The notes under the pieces: generated by a model
What the model was told of the DNA's origin: nothing
The model's database searches: none
The model's input: only the letters and a program-made list of their open reading frames with translations
Program-made: the position numbers and the translations under genes
Assembly: GCF_017591435.1 (NCBI RefSeq)
Contig: NC_059268.1
Location: forward strand, 5,701,684-5,765,683
Length of the DNA: 64,000 nt
Source: Portunus trituberculatus
Lineage: Eukaryota > Arthropoda > Malacostraca > Decapoda > Portunidae
Direction: 5' to 3'
Part shown: piece by piece, positions 53,784-64,000 of the stretch
Layout of the letters: every line of letters starts with the position of its first letter
How positions within the stretch are numbered: position 1 is the stretch's first letter

Positions 53784-54782
53784 TTCATTAGCTAAGTAGT
53801 AGTATTGATGTTGGTGTTCCTACTACTGTTGGTGGCCCGAGTAAGATAACGACAACAACAACGCTAATAGCAATAACAACGCTCATAACAGTCTTGTGTC
53901 GCTCCATCCTGGTAGCACACGGCTTGCACACCTTCAGCCGGCGAGCGTGTCCCCAGCAGGAGTGTAATAAAAGTTTTGATGGACCTTCGCTCATCGCACG
54001 TGTAATTCGCAGCTAGGAAGTATTCGTTATTATAGAATGCGAAGGGAAGTTTATTTTTCTTTTCTTTTGTATTTTTTCGCTCAAAGTTAGAAAATGAGGA
54101 TAGTTTCTGTAGTTCTCGTCAACTTTTAAATCAATATTTGGTGCTGTAGTGTTTTTTTTATGTGTGCTATTTAGTTTTATTTTCTTTTTCTTTATCTCTA
54201 GTATTTTTTCCTTTCATGTAAGGAATAATGTGAATTTAAACCATTTATCACCACAGACATTTTCAAACTGTACAAATCTATCGTTAATAAGAATAGACCC
54301 AGTTGCTCTGAGATTGCAGCGTGTGAGTAACTTCAAACGATTTCTAGCACCAGGATTTTGGAAATGTTCATCAGGAAGTTAGTGAATTCCTTCATTGCCA
54401 TGCATGATATGACGAAACTGATGCCACACTTCCAAGAATTTGTCTCGGGAGTAAAGTGCCATTTGTAAAATGAGTGTGAATCAAGCAAGACTTCGCGCGT
54501 ATCATGAATGTTAATTAGGAAACGAGTTCAAGAGTGTAATCCAGTGGGTGTTGAAAGTCAGAGATATGTTGTTAATGTTATAAGTGAAAGATACGTATCA
54601 TTGCTTCAGTTTCGTCTCCAGAGTTTTAAAAGTCATCTCTTCGCTACATTGAATTTCAGTGAGAAGGAAGTGAGGCTGAAAAAAAAAAAAAACGTTACAA
54701 AACACTGATAAGTCGATGTGGGCGTCTTCAGGAAAATGAGACTCCCTTTCCACACCCACGCTCTCACGTCGCGTCTCTACCA
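53784..54782. other. About 1 kb unique DNA, no gene recognised
   Basis: A minus frame at 53788-53994 contains a plausible hydrophobic stretch (VMSVVIAISVVVVVILLG). It lies next to triplet repeats and has no recognisable partner exon. Confidence 0.4.
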
Positions 54783-54993
54783 GTATTCTGAAACGCTTTG
54801 TTTTCTCACCGTCACCGTTTTCCAAAGTCCCTAGTTGAATATCCTCGTGCTCTCAAGGGTATTTTTTATGGTTCTGATGATGGATTGGCAAGATTGGCAA
54901 GTAAATGAAAAGGAGAAACTGTCTTGAAAACCTCGGTAGTCGTCTCTGTGGCCTTGGAAAGTTGTGGTGAGAAAGCAAGGTGTTTCTAAATAC
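54783..54993. mobile_element. MITE family B copy with both terminal inverted repeats
   Basis: The left end GTATTCTGAAACGCTTTG then TTTTCTCACC is mirrored by the right end GGTGAGAAAGCAAGG then TGTTTCTAAATAC. The inverted repeats are about 28 bp and imperfect. The interior contains the family T-rich block and GTGGCCTTGGAAAGT. It is 211 bp and non-coding. This copy defines the family boundaries. The superfamily is undetermined, and no clear target duplication is visible. Confidence 0.75.
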
Positions 54994-55665
54994 GGGCGTG
55001 TGTCACCCAAGGCTACACTAGAATCGAGCTTCACCCTACAGCGTGCCTTGACTCTCTCCTCTCGGCGCAGCCAGTGTATGCCATTCGTCCATTATTATTG
55101 CGTGCGCGTGTAAGGGTGGGCGGTGCAAGGGAGAGGGAGAAGAACTGGAGGGAAGCAAGAAAAGAAAGAAAGGAGGTAAAAATTGAACTTTGCTGCGCCA
55201 CTGGTCAAGTTTGATGAGGTGGTTTTAAAAGAAAGTCAATAAAAACAGACAGGAGTTTTTCGTCTCCGAGGTTTTGTATAGATTTTTGTTGCATTACGAA
55301 GTCTATTATATAAAAAGCAGCATTCTTCGTGCAACATTGAGGTACTGTACGGAACGACTGGAAAATCACCAACAAAAGCGCGTTTCTTTTCATGCTGCAC
55401 TCTGCTGTAGAGCGCTCAGGTTATGCATGGTATATTAGTGCTGTGTTGCTGGTTCGAGTTTGGTTTGAAAGCCTCAGACTCGAAGCAGAGATGTTGTATT
55501 GAGGGTAAAATGTAAAAACAGGACCCGCTTCCTGGTAGTTGTTCTAGTAATGAGGGCTTAGCACAAAAATACTGTCTGAACTTGTGGGCATTAAAGAAGC
55601 AAGTTTGCCTGGCAGGTTAAGTGTGCCAATGTGTTCTTAGAATTTGTCTTTCCCGACGTTTCATG

Positions 55666-55670
<5 letters not shown>
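54994..55670. other. Unique stretch, no gene
   Basis: Mixed composition. Nothing recognised. Confidence 0.45.

Positions 55671-55722
<52 letters not shown>
55671..55722. repeat. (CA)n microsatellite on the 5' side of a SINE
   Basis: A pure CA run that abuts the SINE head without spacer. Confidence 0.96.
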
Positions 55723-55727
<5 letters not shown>

Positions 55728-56012
55728 GGTAGCTCAGTGGTTAGAGCGCTGGCTTCACAAGCCAGAGGGCCGGGGTTCGATTCCCCGGCCGGGTGGAGAT
55801 ATTTGAGTGTGTCTCCTTTCACGTGTAGCCCCTGTTCACCTAGCAGTGAGTAGGTACGGGATGTAAATCGAGGAGTTGTGACCTTGTTGTCCCGGTGTGT
55901 GGTGTGTGCCTGGTCTCAGGCCTATCCGAAGATCGGAAATAATGAGCTCTGAGCTCGTTCCGTAGGGTAACGTCTGGCTGTCTCGTCAGAGACTGCAGCA
56001 GATCAAACAGTG

Positions 56013-56014
<2 letters not shown>
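55723..56014 (+). mobile_element. tRNA-Val(CAC)-derived SINE with (AC)n tail
   Basis: The head (55723-55796) folds as a near-complete tRNA. It has A box TAGCTCAGTGG (55730-55740), an anticodon arm CTGGC/GCCAG with loop TTCACAA giving anticodon CAC (55756-55758), and B box GGTTCGATTCC (55774-55784). The T stem is CGGGG/CCCCG. The acceptor strands CACCCGG and CCGGGTG pair only if one extra base is allowed between the T stem and the acceptor. That defect, plus a fused body of about 215 bp ending GCAGCAGATCAAACAGTG, makes this a SINE rather than a tRNA gene. Both polymerase III boxes are intact. A continuous (AC)n run follows as tail. Confidence 0.85.

Positions 56015-56077
<63 letters not shown>
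56014..56077. repeat. (AC)n tail of the SINE
   Basis: A pure AC run of about 64 bp starting directly after the SINE body. Confidence 0.96.
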
Positions 56078-56079
<2 letters not shown>

Positions 56080-56525
56080 ATCAAAGTGCATAAATCTTGC
56101 ATAGTAATGGATGGTCGCCAATTCAGACACTCGTCGGTACTCATCGAATACAAACACAAACACTACCTAAGAGCCGCTTCAAATAAACATGGTGCCTCCA
56201 ACGTGATGAATTATTCCTTCTTTGTTAATAATGTAATGATCATTGTGACTTCTCAATACCCACGTGAACCCTTGTCGGGAAATAAGGTCCCAGTTACTTT
56301 ACCTTTCATTTTTCACCTCGAAATTTGAAGGAGCTTGAGGAAGAGAGCGAAGGTTCACTAATTGATTCACACGTTGACTCACTGACTGGGTGTTTATCTC
56401 ATGAGCTGGACGAAGAGGAACAGGAGGAGGAAGAGGAGGACTACCCAAATAGAAAAGCAAAGGAGTTGGAAAGGAAGGAGGAAGTAGGAAATAGAAGATA
56501 CAGGAGACAGAGGAGCTGATGAGGA

Positions 56526-56527
<2 letters not shown>

Positions 56528-56597
<70 letters not shown>
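56528..56597. repeat. (GT)n microsatellite
   Basis: A pure GT run of 70 bp. Confidence 0.97.
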
Positions 56598-56598
<1 letters not shown>

Positions 56599-56675
56599 AT
56601 GATGAAGGCACAAAGGGGTCAGGTAATTACAGGATTAGTACCAGTCTAGTGAGGGGAAGTCAGGCCGTGGCAATG

Positions 56676-56676
<1 letters not shown>

Positions 56677-56740
<64 letters not shown>
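56677..56740. repeat. (GT)n microsatellite
   Basis: A pure GT run of 64 bp, 79 bp after the previous one. Confidence 0.97.
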
Positions 56741-56742
<2 letters not shown>

Positions 56743-57626
56743 AGCTGGTAGGTAATACGTAGGTTCAATAAGTGACATGTATTTTTAATCTTGTAAAATT
56801 TTTAGGAGCAGGAAATATTGCTTGGCGTTATTTGTCGATGCCTTGTGGTGGATTTAGGTGATGATAGGGCTGTGGTGTTGACTGCTGGGTATTCAAGGAG
56901 GGTCGTACGTTCGTGGTGTGCTTGGCTTGTAATTTTTCACGGTGTTGGTTTGGATTCGTGGGAAGCATTACAAGTGGCGCTTGTCTCGGGCTCAACTTGT
57001 CACTGGCCACTTTGCTAGAGGATTGAGAGGTATAGTTTTGTGTTTTTATTGTTTTTTATGTATTGGTTAATTTATTTTATTTTACACTGTGCGATATGAT
57101 TAAAAAGGCATATTAAAAGTTACCAAAATTGTGTTGTTTTGGGGGTGTTTAGTTTTTTATTCTTGTAATGTGTTATGAAAAATGTGTTGATTATATATTA
57201 AAAAGATCTCCATTTTTTATTGCCTTTCTATTTTGTCTTATGCAAAAATGAAAAAAAAAAATAGAAACACTGATTTTTCTAGTCAGATTTTGGAAAAGTA
57301 TGAGCTACCTTACCTTTAGCTAAATTTTGTCATTTGAATTTATATTACTGTTTTTTTTCCTAAACCCTTTATTTCCCACAACCACTAACAATTTTCTGCA
57401 GACTTATTTTTATTGTGCAGTCTTTCCAACATTTTTATAACGACGAAGCTGATATATAAAAAAAAATGCTATTCTCTCTTAATTACGTGTACATAAGCAA
57501 TATTTCTCACACTACTAAACATTGAAATAGGACAACGGTAGCAGTAAAATAAGCAATCAGAAAGTATCACACCTGCCACGTGCTCAAGAGGGATATATTA
57601 ATTCATGTCATTTATAGAAGACATTT

Positions 57627-57628
<2 letters not shown>
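56741..57628. other. AT-rich unique stretch, no gene
   Basis: The frame at 56818-57018 begins at a TTG codon and shows no domain. The remainder is AT-rich. Confidence 0.45.

Positions 57629-57712
<84 letters not shown>
57629..57712. repeat. (AC)n microsatellite
   Basis: A pure AC run of 84 bp. Confidence 0.97.
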
Positions 57713-57714
<2 letters not shown>

Positions 57715-57882
57715 ACAAATGTTTCTATGCTGTGTAATTCATGACAGTTTTACAGGAATGCTAAACGTACTTAATTTAATGCCATTTTAAACGGTATTTC
57801 ATGCATTTATCTACTACTTATTTGTGAATGTTAAATGAGAAAACTCACTCACGCAAGGAAGCATAAATGGTGTGAATACTTT

Positions 57883-58211
<329 letters not shown>

Positions 58212-58461
58212 GGTACATCGTTCTCTCTTTAAAAAGAAAAAAAAGTTAAAAAGAGGAACACAAAAATAGAAGAAAAATAGAAGAAGGAAGCAGGGGGGAG
58301 GGGAAACTGAAGCATTACTGCCTTCTCTCCCATGCTTGGTGCTCCAGTCAGGAAGAAAACGATTCAGAGACGCTGTGTTTCATTGACACCTTCGATCCAG
58401 TTGTTTATCACGAAACCATTAATCTTATTCGAAGTTTATTATTTGTTTACCTGTCACATAT

Positions 58462-58465
<4 letters not shown>

Positions 58466-58507
<42 letters not shown>
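58466..58507. repeat. (CT)n microsatellite
   Basis: A CT run of 42 bp, 31 bp before a GT array. Confidence 0.96.
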
Positions 58508-58508
<1 letters not shown>

Positions 58509-58537
58509 AAAAGTAAGACCAGTCATATGTTCACTTG

Positions 58538-58538
<1 letters not shown>

Positions 58539-58602
<64 letters not shown>
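58539..58602. repeat. (GT)n microsatellite
   Basis: A pure GT run of 64 bp. Confidence 0.97.
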
Positions 58603-58603
<1 letters not shown>

Positions 58604-59789
58604 CTAATGGGAGTCATGACACTAAATAATACTGCAGCGTGTGAAAGAATGATCTCCTTAAGGCCGCCACTTTGCCTTGAAGCACGGCCGGCGCAGCAAG
58701 GAGTCGGCGGGAGGGCCATTGCCAGCACACTTTGCGAGGCCGATTAGTCTTCAGCTTATACAGGTTACACTTCTCAACGAGGCATTTTTTTCATTATTAC
58801 TATTATTCTTTATTCTGTCCAGTGTTAAGCTGCCCTGAGTGACGTCCTGGATAATTGGCGGAGAACTTTTTCTTCTTTTTTTCTGGTTTCTTTTCCTTGG
58901 TGTTGAGTCGATGTTGAAAAGGAAAGAATAAAAAGAAAATTGTTGCTTGGCTGTGAAAGTATCGCGTCATTTGAGTCCAGTAATTCATCTACTTAATGCA
59001 TTTAATGGGGTGTATATTTTTCTGTGATGTCTTTAACAACATTGTGTTAAGCAAGGTTCAGTATCTAGCAGTGTGTCTTTGTAATGGCTAGAGCAACTCA
59101 CACTTTCAGCGTTTTTATACAATACCAGCAGCTGACGTCAGTGACTCAAGGACAAGGAGAGGTAGTGTTGTATCTTAATAAGGCATGAAAAACAAAGAGT
59201 ACATGAAATAAATTAAATATACAATACTGAAGAACACTCTTTGCTCTACTTCAGTTGCCAAATTCTCCTGAGATGGCAAACATAATGCTTTTTTTTTTTT
59301 TCGCTACCATGATTAAGAAGCAGTTTGTCCTGTTCTCACGTTTCTGGCTGGCTTCTATCAGGGATTACCATTGTTGCATTCGTAAAAGCTGCTTCGGGTT
59401 CTTCAATAGTTCAGTAGGATTGTGTTTATTACAGGTATGAATTTTTTAATATTTGAGGTACCAGAAGGAATGTTTACCGGGTGATTGGTGTTCATTGATT
59501 GCTTCAGAATAAGTTGAACTCGTAAGTTTGCTTCGAGTCATAGGTGCTCAGTATGATGAAGCATCTAGTGGCCATAACAGGCACACGAAAGCGTAGACTA
59601 AACCAAACATCATCAAGGCAATGCAGTGGAATTTCTTGGAGACAATTCAGGTGCCATGGTGGATATTGTTACTTAGATATTCATTAGGACAAAATTGATA
59701 CCGTTGGAAATTGATAGATAGATAGTAGATGGAGAGAGAGAGAGAGACTGACAAGTTCATGTAAAGTGTCATTCTAAATTATGGAATGA
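58603..59789. other. About 1.2 kb of ordinary unique DNA upstream of the candidate frame
   Basis: No microsatellite longer than about 14 bp and no recognised gene. This is among the least repetitive stretches of the window. Confidence 0.45.
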
Positions 59790-59790
59790 A

Positions 59791-59804
59791 ATTTCTCTCT
59801 TGCA
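59791..59804 (+). promoter_or_regulatory. Possible 3' splice site
   Basis: A pyrimidine tract ending in TTGCAG, 180 bp upstream of the candidate ATG at 59984. It would place that ATG in a downstream exon with a short 5' leader. Such sequences occur by chance, and no matching donor was identified. Confidence 0.2.
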
Positions 59805-59983
59805 GATTTAAGAGTCGGACAAGGCGAAGATCTCAGCTGGATATTCAATAATATAAAGTTCAGTTGATGGGTGATGGGTGATGGGGGACTGACGCGTGGG
59901 AAGGTCGAACTATAAATGGATGTCAAATAAAGCACAGTTGTGAATTATTCGGACACCAAACAATTGTAGCAGCTGTGATCACC

Positions 59984-60304
59984 ATGAATTTGCTCCACTA
60001 TGTTGTACCTTCTTTTTTATCTTCCTTTTTCCTGGAATGTCAAATTGCAGGCTTTGATATATTTTTGTTGTCACTATTTTGTGTCCTTGACCAATCACCT
60101 TCACGCACTAAAAGAGAAAAATACAACAGTTATTCTGATTTAAACCCAGAGTTGTTTAACGATACCACTCTTCTGTTGTGTGATAAGCGAACAGTGAATC
60201 CTTTCTTCTCTTTGTGTTGTAAAGGAGAGTACGAGCTATGGCCAATAAATCACGAGCACATTTGTAGCACATCGGGTTCGTTCAGTTATGTTGTTTGTCG
60301 TTAG
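59984..60304 (+). CDS. Candidate small secreted, Cys-rich protein (106 codons), unrecognised
   Basis: The ATG at 59984 has a favourable context (ATCACCATGA, A at -3). An upstream GTG extends the open frame by three codons. Residues 5-34 are hydrophobic (VVPSFLSSFF; FDIFLLSLFCVL), compatible with a signal peptide or membrane anchor. A TKREK dibasic site lies at residues 42-46 and an N-glycosylation sequon (NDT) at 59. Cysteines are at 19, 33, 66, 78, 79, 94 and 105, so the segment after the dibasic site has C-x11-CC-x14-C-x10-C. The frame ends YVVCR then TAG. A good splice-acceptor-like sequence (TTTCTCTCTTGCAG) lies at 59791-59804. A second possible acceptor (AAATTGCAG) sits inside the frame, near 60042-60050. 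The composition is not low-complexity. The cysteine pattern fits no family I can name; insulin-like was considered and rejected because the CC-x3-C-x8-C motif is absent. It may be a chance frame. Confidence 0.3.
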   Translation: MNLLHYVVPSFLSSFFLECQIAGFDIFLLSLFCVLDQSPSRTKREKYNSYSDLNPELFNDTTLLLCDKRTVNPFFSLCCKGEYELWPINHEHICSTSGSFSYVVCR

Positions 60305-60408
60305 TTGGTACACGCACGTAACTTACCATGAGCTGTTTATAGTTTGGTACATTGATGTTTTGGGCGCATGTACGGAGGAACACGTTTGTTGAAATATCTG
60401 TGTGTCGC

Positions 60409-60645
60409 TCAACCCCTTCAGTTAAACGACGCGTTTCCATATTCATTCTGGTTACTATTTGGCGATTCTATACAGCTTCATAAACATATGTTGGGGATTA
60501 GCATAGTGAAGACTCTGGCCATTAATCTTCTGAACTTCATAGACCTTTCCTAATATAAATAAAATCGTCTAATCATTCCCAAAACTCAAGGTTAAAATGC
60601 GTCCCAGCTTTGAGGTAGAAATGCGTCCCAGTACTGAAGGGGTTA
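60409..60645 (+). mobile_element. MITE family A copy 6 with duplicated right end
   Basis: TCAACCCCTTCAG on the left (one change from TTAA) and CAGTACTGAAGGGGTTAA on the right. The core GATTCTATACAGCTTCATAA and GTGAAGACTCTGGCCATTAA is as in copy 2. Just inside the right end an AATGCGTCCCAG segment is duplicated (about 60595 and 60618). Confidence 0.87.
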
Positions 60646-61300
60646 AGAGAACCTTTATATGATGCAATTTTTACATATGTTTTTCAGATCATAAAGCAAT
60701 CAATGAGTAAATGAAATAAAAGAAAATTTGTAATGAAGTATATAAATGAGTGTAAGGTAGTGCAGATGTGTAGTAGCTTAACCTAACCCTTCATAGTTTA
60801 AGAAGTATAAAGTGAAAATAAAACAGAAATTAAAGTTAAAATCAACGAAAAAAACAACAACTAAACTAAACAGGCGTTCAACTCTAGTGAATCGATGCTA
60901 TATGGCTCATTAATCTTTACGCAGAGTTCTTAGCAAACCTGGTGAATGAAAAGGCGGGAAAAAACTTTACCTCTGACGCAAAATTTGTTATGCCAAAGTT
61001 CCCCCTTGATTGCTGTGTGGCTTGCAGGTGACGATGGCTTCCCTGACGCACAGTAAAGCGTTTAGCAATATAACTTTCCTCTTGGAGTTTTATTATGATG
61101 TGAAGGCGAAGGCGGCGCTGGCAATGGCGAGGACTGGTGGCGGGGGTGATGGTGGTAGTGGGGGTGGTGGTAGGTTGGTGGAATAGAGACGCAATGTTGT
61201 CCGGTGGTCCAATATTTTAGAACGCAGCTCACATCCATCAGACTAAGGCTTCGATGGACACAATACGCTTTCAGATGCATCAAAAGTCTTTTCTACAATT

Positions 61301-61304
<4 letters not shown>
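60646..61304. other. Unique stretch, no gene
   Basis: AT-rich then G-rich (GGTGGTGG near 61140-61180). Nothing recognised. Confidence 0.45.

Positions 61305-61359
<55 letters not shown>
61305..61359. repeat. (GT)n microsatellite
   Basis: A pure GT run of 55 bp. Confidence 0.97.
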
Positions 61360-61362
<3 letters not shown>

Positions 61363-61946
61363 TGCCAGTATGATTTTTAAAAGTGCATAGAAAATGAAGC
61401 TAAAATCCTCATCCTGCTGTAGATGTAAAAGGACATTAAAAAATAGATAATTAACTTCCGCTGCGCAAACAGAAAGATTACAGAACAAGTAGGTTAAAAA
61501 AACTACTGAAATATTTGGTTGTGAATGAAAAAAATAATGTGAAATCAGTTACCTTTTAAAACGTAGCAAATACCAAACAGGGAAACAAGTAAATACACTC
61601 GTTAACTGTTGAGTAATCTCTTCAATTGAATAAATAAGAAAAGCAAAACGAATAGATTTTAAAATATTGAAATGTTTGGCTCTGAATATAAAGAAGAAAC
61701 GAATTATTACTTTTTTTTTTCGATATCTTCATTAAAGTTGCGTTACATGTGGAAAATCATTAGCCCATTAGTGTTCGCCCCGCCGCCGCTCACAGGCCAC
61801 GGCAAGGCGGTAATGACCACAACTCACACTGGGCATTAGCGCGATCACGGGGGGCGGCACGCGAGGACCTGGGCACTCGTAGATACCGCGTTGTAACATT
61901 GGACTCCATTTGCTGAGTGTTGGTGCATTGGTGTTGATCGTCGTAT

Positions 61947-61949
<3 letters not shown>
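61360..61949. other. Unique stretch, no gene
   Basis: AT-rich to about 61760, then GC-rich. Nothing recognised. Confidence 0.45.

Positions 61950-62042
<93 letters not shown>
61950..62042. repeat. (AC)n microsatellite, about 46 repeats
   Basis: A pure AC run of 93 bp. Confidence 0.97.
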
Positions 62043-62045
<3 letters not shown>

Positions 62046-62371
62046 ATAGTTGAATGGGTACAAGTTGAACAGATAAAAAAAACAGCAGATTTTTCATTGG
62101 TAAATTAGAAAATTACAGTTTTCTCTATATATCTGTAATAAACTAAAAAGAAAGATATTAGAGGCGAGAAGTGTGTATCAGCTATGAAAATGAACAGAAT
62201 ATAGGGAAACATGAAAGAGGAAACATAACCGGAGGACTGTAACTCACTATCCACACAACAAACACAGCTAGTTAGTGCAAAAACACAGTAGTCTTGGCCT
62301 GTGGAGGGAGCAAAGACATGTAAGGGAAGAAAGAGAGGGAGCAGGACCGTGGACAGGTAGCACAAGGGACC

Positions 62372-62374
<3 letters not shown>
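62043..62374. other. Unique stretch, no gene
   Basis: Nothing recognised on either strand. Confidence 0.45.

Positions 62375-62429
<55 letters not shown>
62375..62429. repeat. (AG)n microsatellite
   Basis: A pure AG run of 55 bp. Confidence 0.97.
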
Positions 62430-62431
<2 letters not shown>

Positions 62432-62931
62432 GGGTGGGATATTGACAAGGTTGTATTCTCTATTTTAATTTGAATTTATATATATATACGAGGGACACTG
62501 GCAAAATAGGGAGGGAGGCGAGGGTAGGGACTATTTCAAATACATCCAGGAGCAGAGACGATAAAATCAGATTGGTGACTAACCCACGAGAACCATTATC
62601 CAGATCCAGCGGGAGAAAATGACCCCCCATCCTAGTGATTATGCGAGCCACATTTTCCCTGCAGATAGCACCAGGTCGCGCGCCGCCCTCCGCACCGCCT
62701 CCCGTCTGTTGGATTGCTTCATAACTCGTCTCCATTAGTCCGTCTAACCTCCCCTGCCGTAATTTTCCTGACCAAGCGCACAGGGCGGGGAGGTTGTGAG
62801 GTGAGGCGAGGATCGGGGAGAAAAAGAAAACGTGATTGGTTAGTAATTTTATAGAAACGAAAACTCTTCTAAAAGTCATTAGGTGATTAGGTGTCTCGTC
62901 CCATTTTTTCTGGTTCTCGTTCTCGTCGTCT
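62430..62931. other. Unique stretch, no gene
   Basis: The minus frame at 62460-63020 starts near the TCC array and runs leftward through it (poly-Glu) into ordinary sequence. No domain is visible. Confidence 0.4.
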
Positions 62932-62984
62932 TCCTCCTCCTCCTCCTCCTCCTCCTCCTCCTCCTCCTCCTCTCCTCCTCCTCC
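62932..62984. repeat. (TCC)n trinucleotide array
   Basis: TCC run of about 17 repeats with one slipped unit. Confidence 0.95.
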
Positions 62985-63658
62985 TTTTCCTCTTTCTCCT
63001 GTCATAAATATTTCACTCAAAGAATTGGAATAAATATATAACTTAAGTCAGAATCATTTAGAATTGGATCGGATTTGTATGGTGTGTGAAAAGGCACTAT
63101 ACTTTGGTATGTGATCGACACAGCCAACGTGATCTACAAGAGTCAAATTTTACTTTGATATGGGATCTACATGTTTCATTTATTTATTATAGCTTAAACA
63201 GAACATCCTATACATACATACCTTTATCAAAATATTGAGCCAAAAAAGATAATAGTGATAACAATAATAAACACATCAATACTCGTAGTTACGAAACAAA
63301 GTGGCAGTGAAACGTACTTAGAGGCAGAGACAATACTTGAATTACGAATTCTATTACAACTACATTAAAGCGTCAATGAAAAGGTTCTCAGTGTGTCTTT
63401 CAAATGAAATGTGGAAATAAAAAAAATTGTAACACTGTTTCACATTGATGTGGAAAGTATGTAGCTACTTTTATCTCCCGAAATTACACAATATGTATTA
63501 GAAAAAAAAGAATCGAGCTTTGCTGGATTGCATCATAGAAGACTTGTACTGCTGGATAAGTTACCATGAGTTATGTATTAAGTAAACCGTTAAAATGAAA
63601 ACGGATTTCAGTAAATGAATAAATGAATAAATAAATAAATAACGACGATTATGATGCG
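62985..63658. other. AT-rich stretch flanking the terminal minisatellite
   Basis: Includes an imperfect AAAT/GAAT tetranucleotide run near 63615-63645. No gene recognised. Confidence 0.5.
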
Positions 63659-63659
63659 C

Positions 63660-64000
63660 ATGACGGAAGTTAACGATCCGAGATTCCACGTTAAGAATGC
63701 GAGATTCCACGATAACGATGCGAGTTTCCACGATAACGGTACGAGTTTCTACGATAACGGTACGAGTTTCCACGATAACGGTACGAGTTTCCACGATAAC
63801 AGTACGAGTTTCCACGATAACGGTACGAGTTTCCACGATAACGGTACGAGCTTCCATGATAACGGTACGAGTTTCCACGATAACGGTACGAGTTTCCACG
63901 ATAACGGTACGAGTTTCCACGATAACGGTACGAGTTTCCACGATAACGGTACGAGTTTCCACGATAACGGTACGAGTTTCCACGATAACGGTACGAGTTT
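63660..64000. repeat. 21-bp minisatellite, about 15 units, runs off the window
   Basis: Unit GAGTTTCCACGATAACGGT plus AC, 21 bp. Units are near identical from about 63720 rightward and progressively diverged leftward (GAGATTCCACG, AATGCGAG variants at 63680-63720). Occasional single-base variants occur (TTTCTACG near 63748, AACAGTACG near 63799, CTTCCATG near 63851). Because 21 is a multiple of 3, the minus strand stays open as the heptapeptide VETRTVI repeated. The frame ends with a stop at 63561 and continues beyond the window edge. Confidence 0.97.

Noticed and set aside
53788..53994. Minus-strand exon with a membrane segment
   Set aside because: The hydrophobic run derives partly from GTT/ATT triplets beside a triplet array, and no convincing splice sites flank it.
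55723..55796. Functional tRNA-Val(CAC) gene
   Set aside because: An extra base separates T stem and acceptor stem. The sequence continues into a fixed body and an (AC)n tail rather than a terminator T-run, so SINE is the better call.
56818..57018. 66-codon frame beginning at a TTG codon
   Set aside because: No ATG, no domain, no splice context.
63561..63983. 140-codon minus-strand protein with 21-bp repeats called as a gene
   Set aside because: The openness follows from a period divisible by three, and no start, promoter or homologue is visible. Kept as a repeat and flagged as a finding.
63660..64000. CRISPR array
   Set aside because: Units are contiguous 21-bp tandem copies without unique spacers, in a eukaryotic context.

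Overview
The window reads as repeat-rich, gene-poor nuclear DNA of an arthropod, most likely a decapod crustacean such as a crab. Four things suggest this: an extreme load of long AG/CT and AC/GT microsatellites (about 75 arrays and roughly 5.5 kb by hand count, many 60-190 bp long); an interstitial block of the arthropod telomeric pentamer TTAGG; tRNA-derived SINEs, one with an (AC)n tail; and several short non-autonomous DNA transposon families. There are no operons, bacterial-type ribosome binding sites or CRISPR arrays. The species assignment is inference from repeat content.

No confidently recognisable protein-coding gene was found. Nearly all long reading frames are translations of microsatellites (Ser-Leu, Thr-His, Cys-Val, Arg-Glu, or poly-Ser/Thr/Tyr strings) or of polypyrimidine tracts. 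Two frames have protein-like composition. One is a 106-codon frame at 59984-60304 with a good start context, a hydrophobic N-terminus, a dibasic site and a Cys-rich tail. The other is a weak frame at 44079-44321. Two degenerate C-terminal pieces of non-LTR retrotransposon proteins were found by eye (13995-14150 and 22929-23105).

Layout. 0-2 kb: AG/CT/GT arrays, then a diverged tandem satellite (841-1960). 2-5.2 kb: two copies of a TTAA-flanked MITE, the second split by a minus-strand tRNA-SINE, plus pyrimidine-rich DNA. 5.2-9.6 kb: a polypurine domain of about 1.8 kb that switches abruptly to a polypyrimidine domain of about 1.2 kb. 10-13 kb: two further MITE-like elements and a mosaic of (CA)n arrays with a shared flanking unit. 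13.5-24.7 kb: trinucleotide and dinucleotide arrays, a LINE remnant inside a cryptic satellite, and copies of a second MITE family. 24.7-30 kb: mostly unique, partly CpG-rich sequence. 30-38.5 kb: the densest microsatellite domain, with facing CT/GA arrays able to fold as very long hairpins. 39.4-39.85 kb: TTAGG-like block. 40-54 kb: unique DNA alternating with very long CT, TTTC and ACT arrays. 54.8-58.6 kb: a palindromic MITE, an (AC)n-flanked SINE, and a GT-GA-CA-CT cluster. 59-63.6 kb: the lowest-complexity-free stretch, with the candidate secreted-peptide frame. 63.66 kb to the end: a 21-bp minisatellite that continues past the window and is open as a heptapeptide repeat on the minus strand.

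No pathway or gene cooperation can be described. The biology visible here is of mobile elements, satellites and strand-asymmetric simple repeats.
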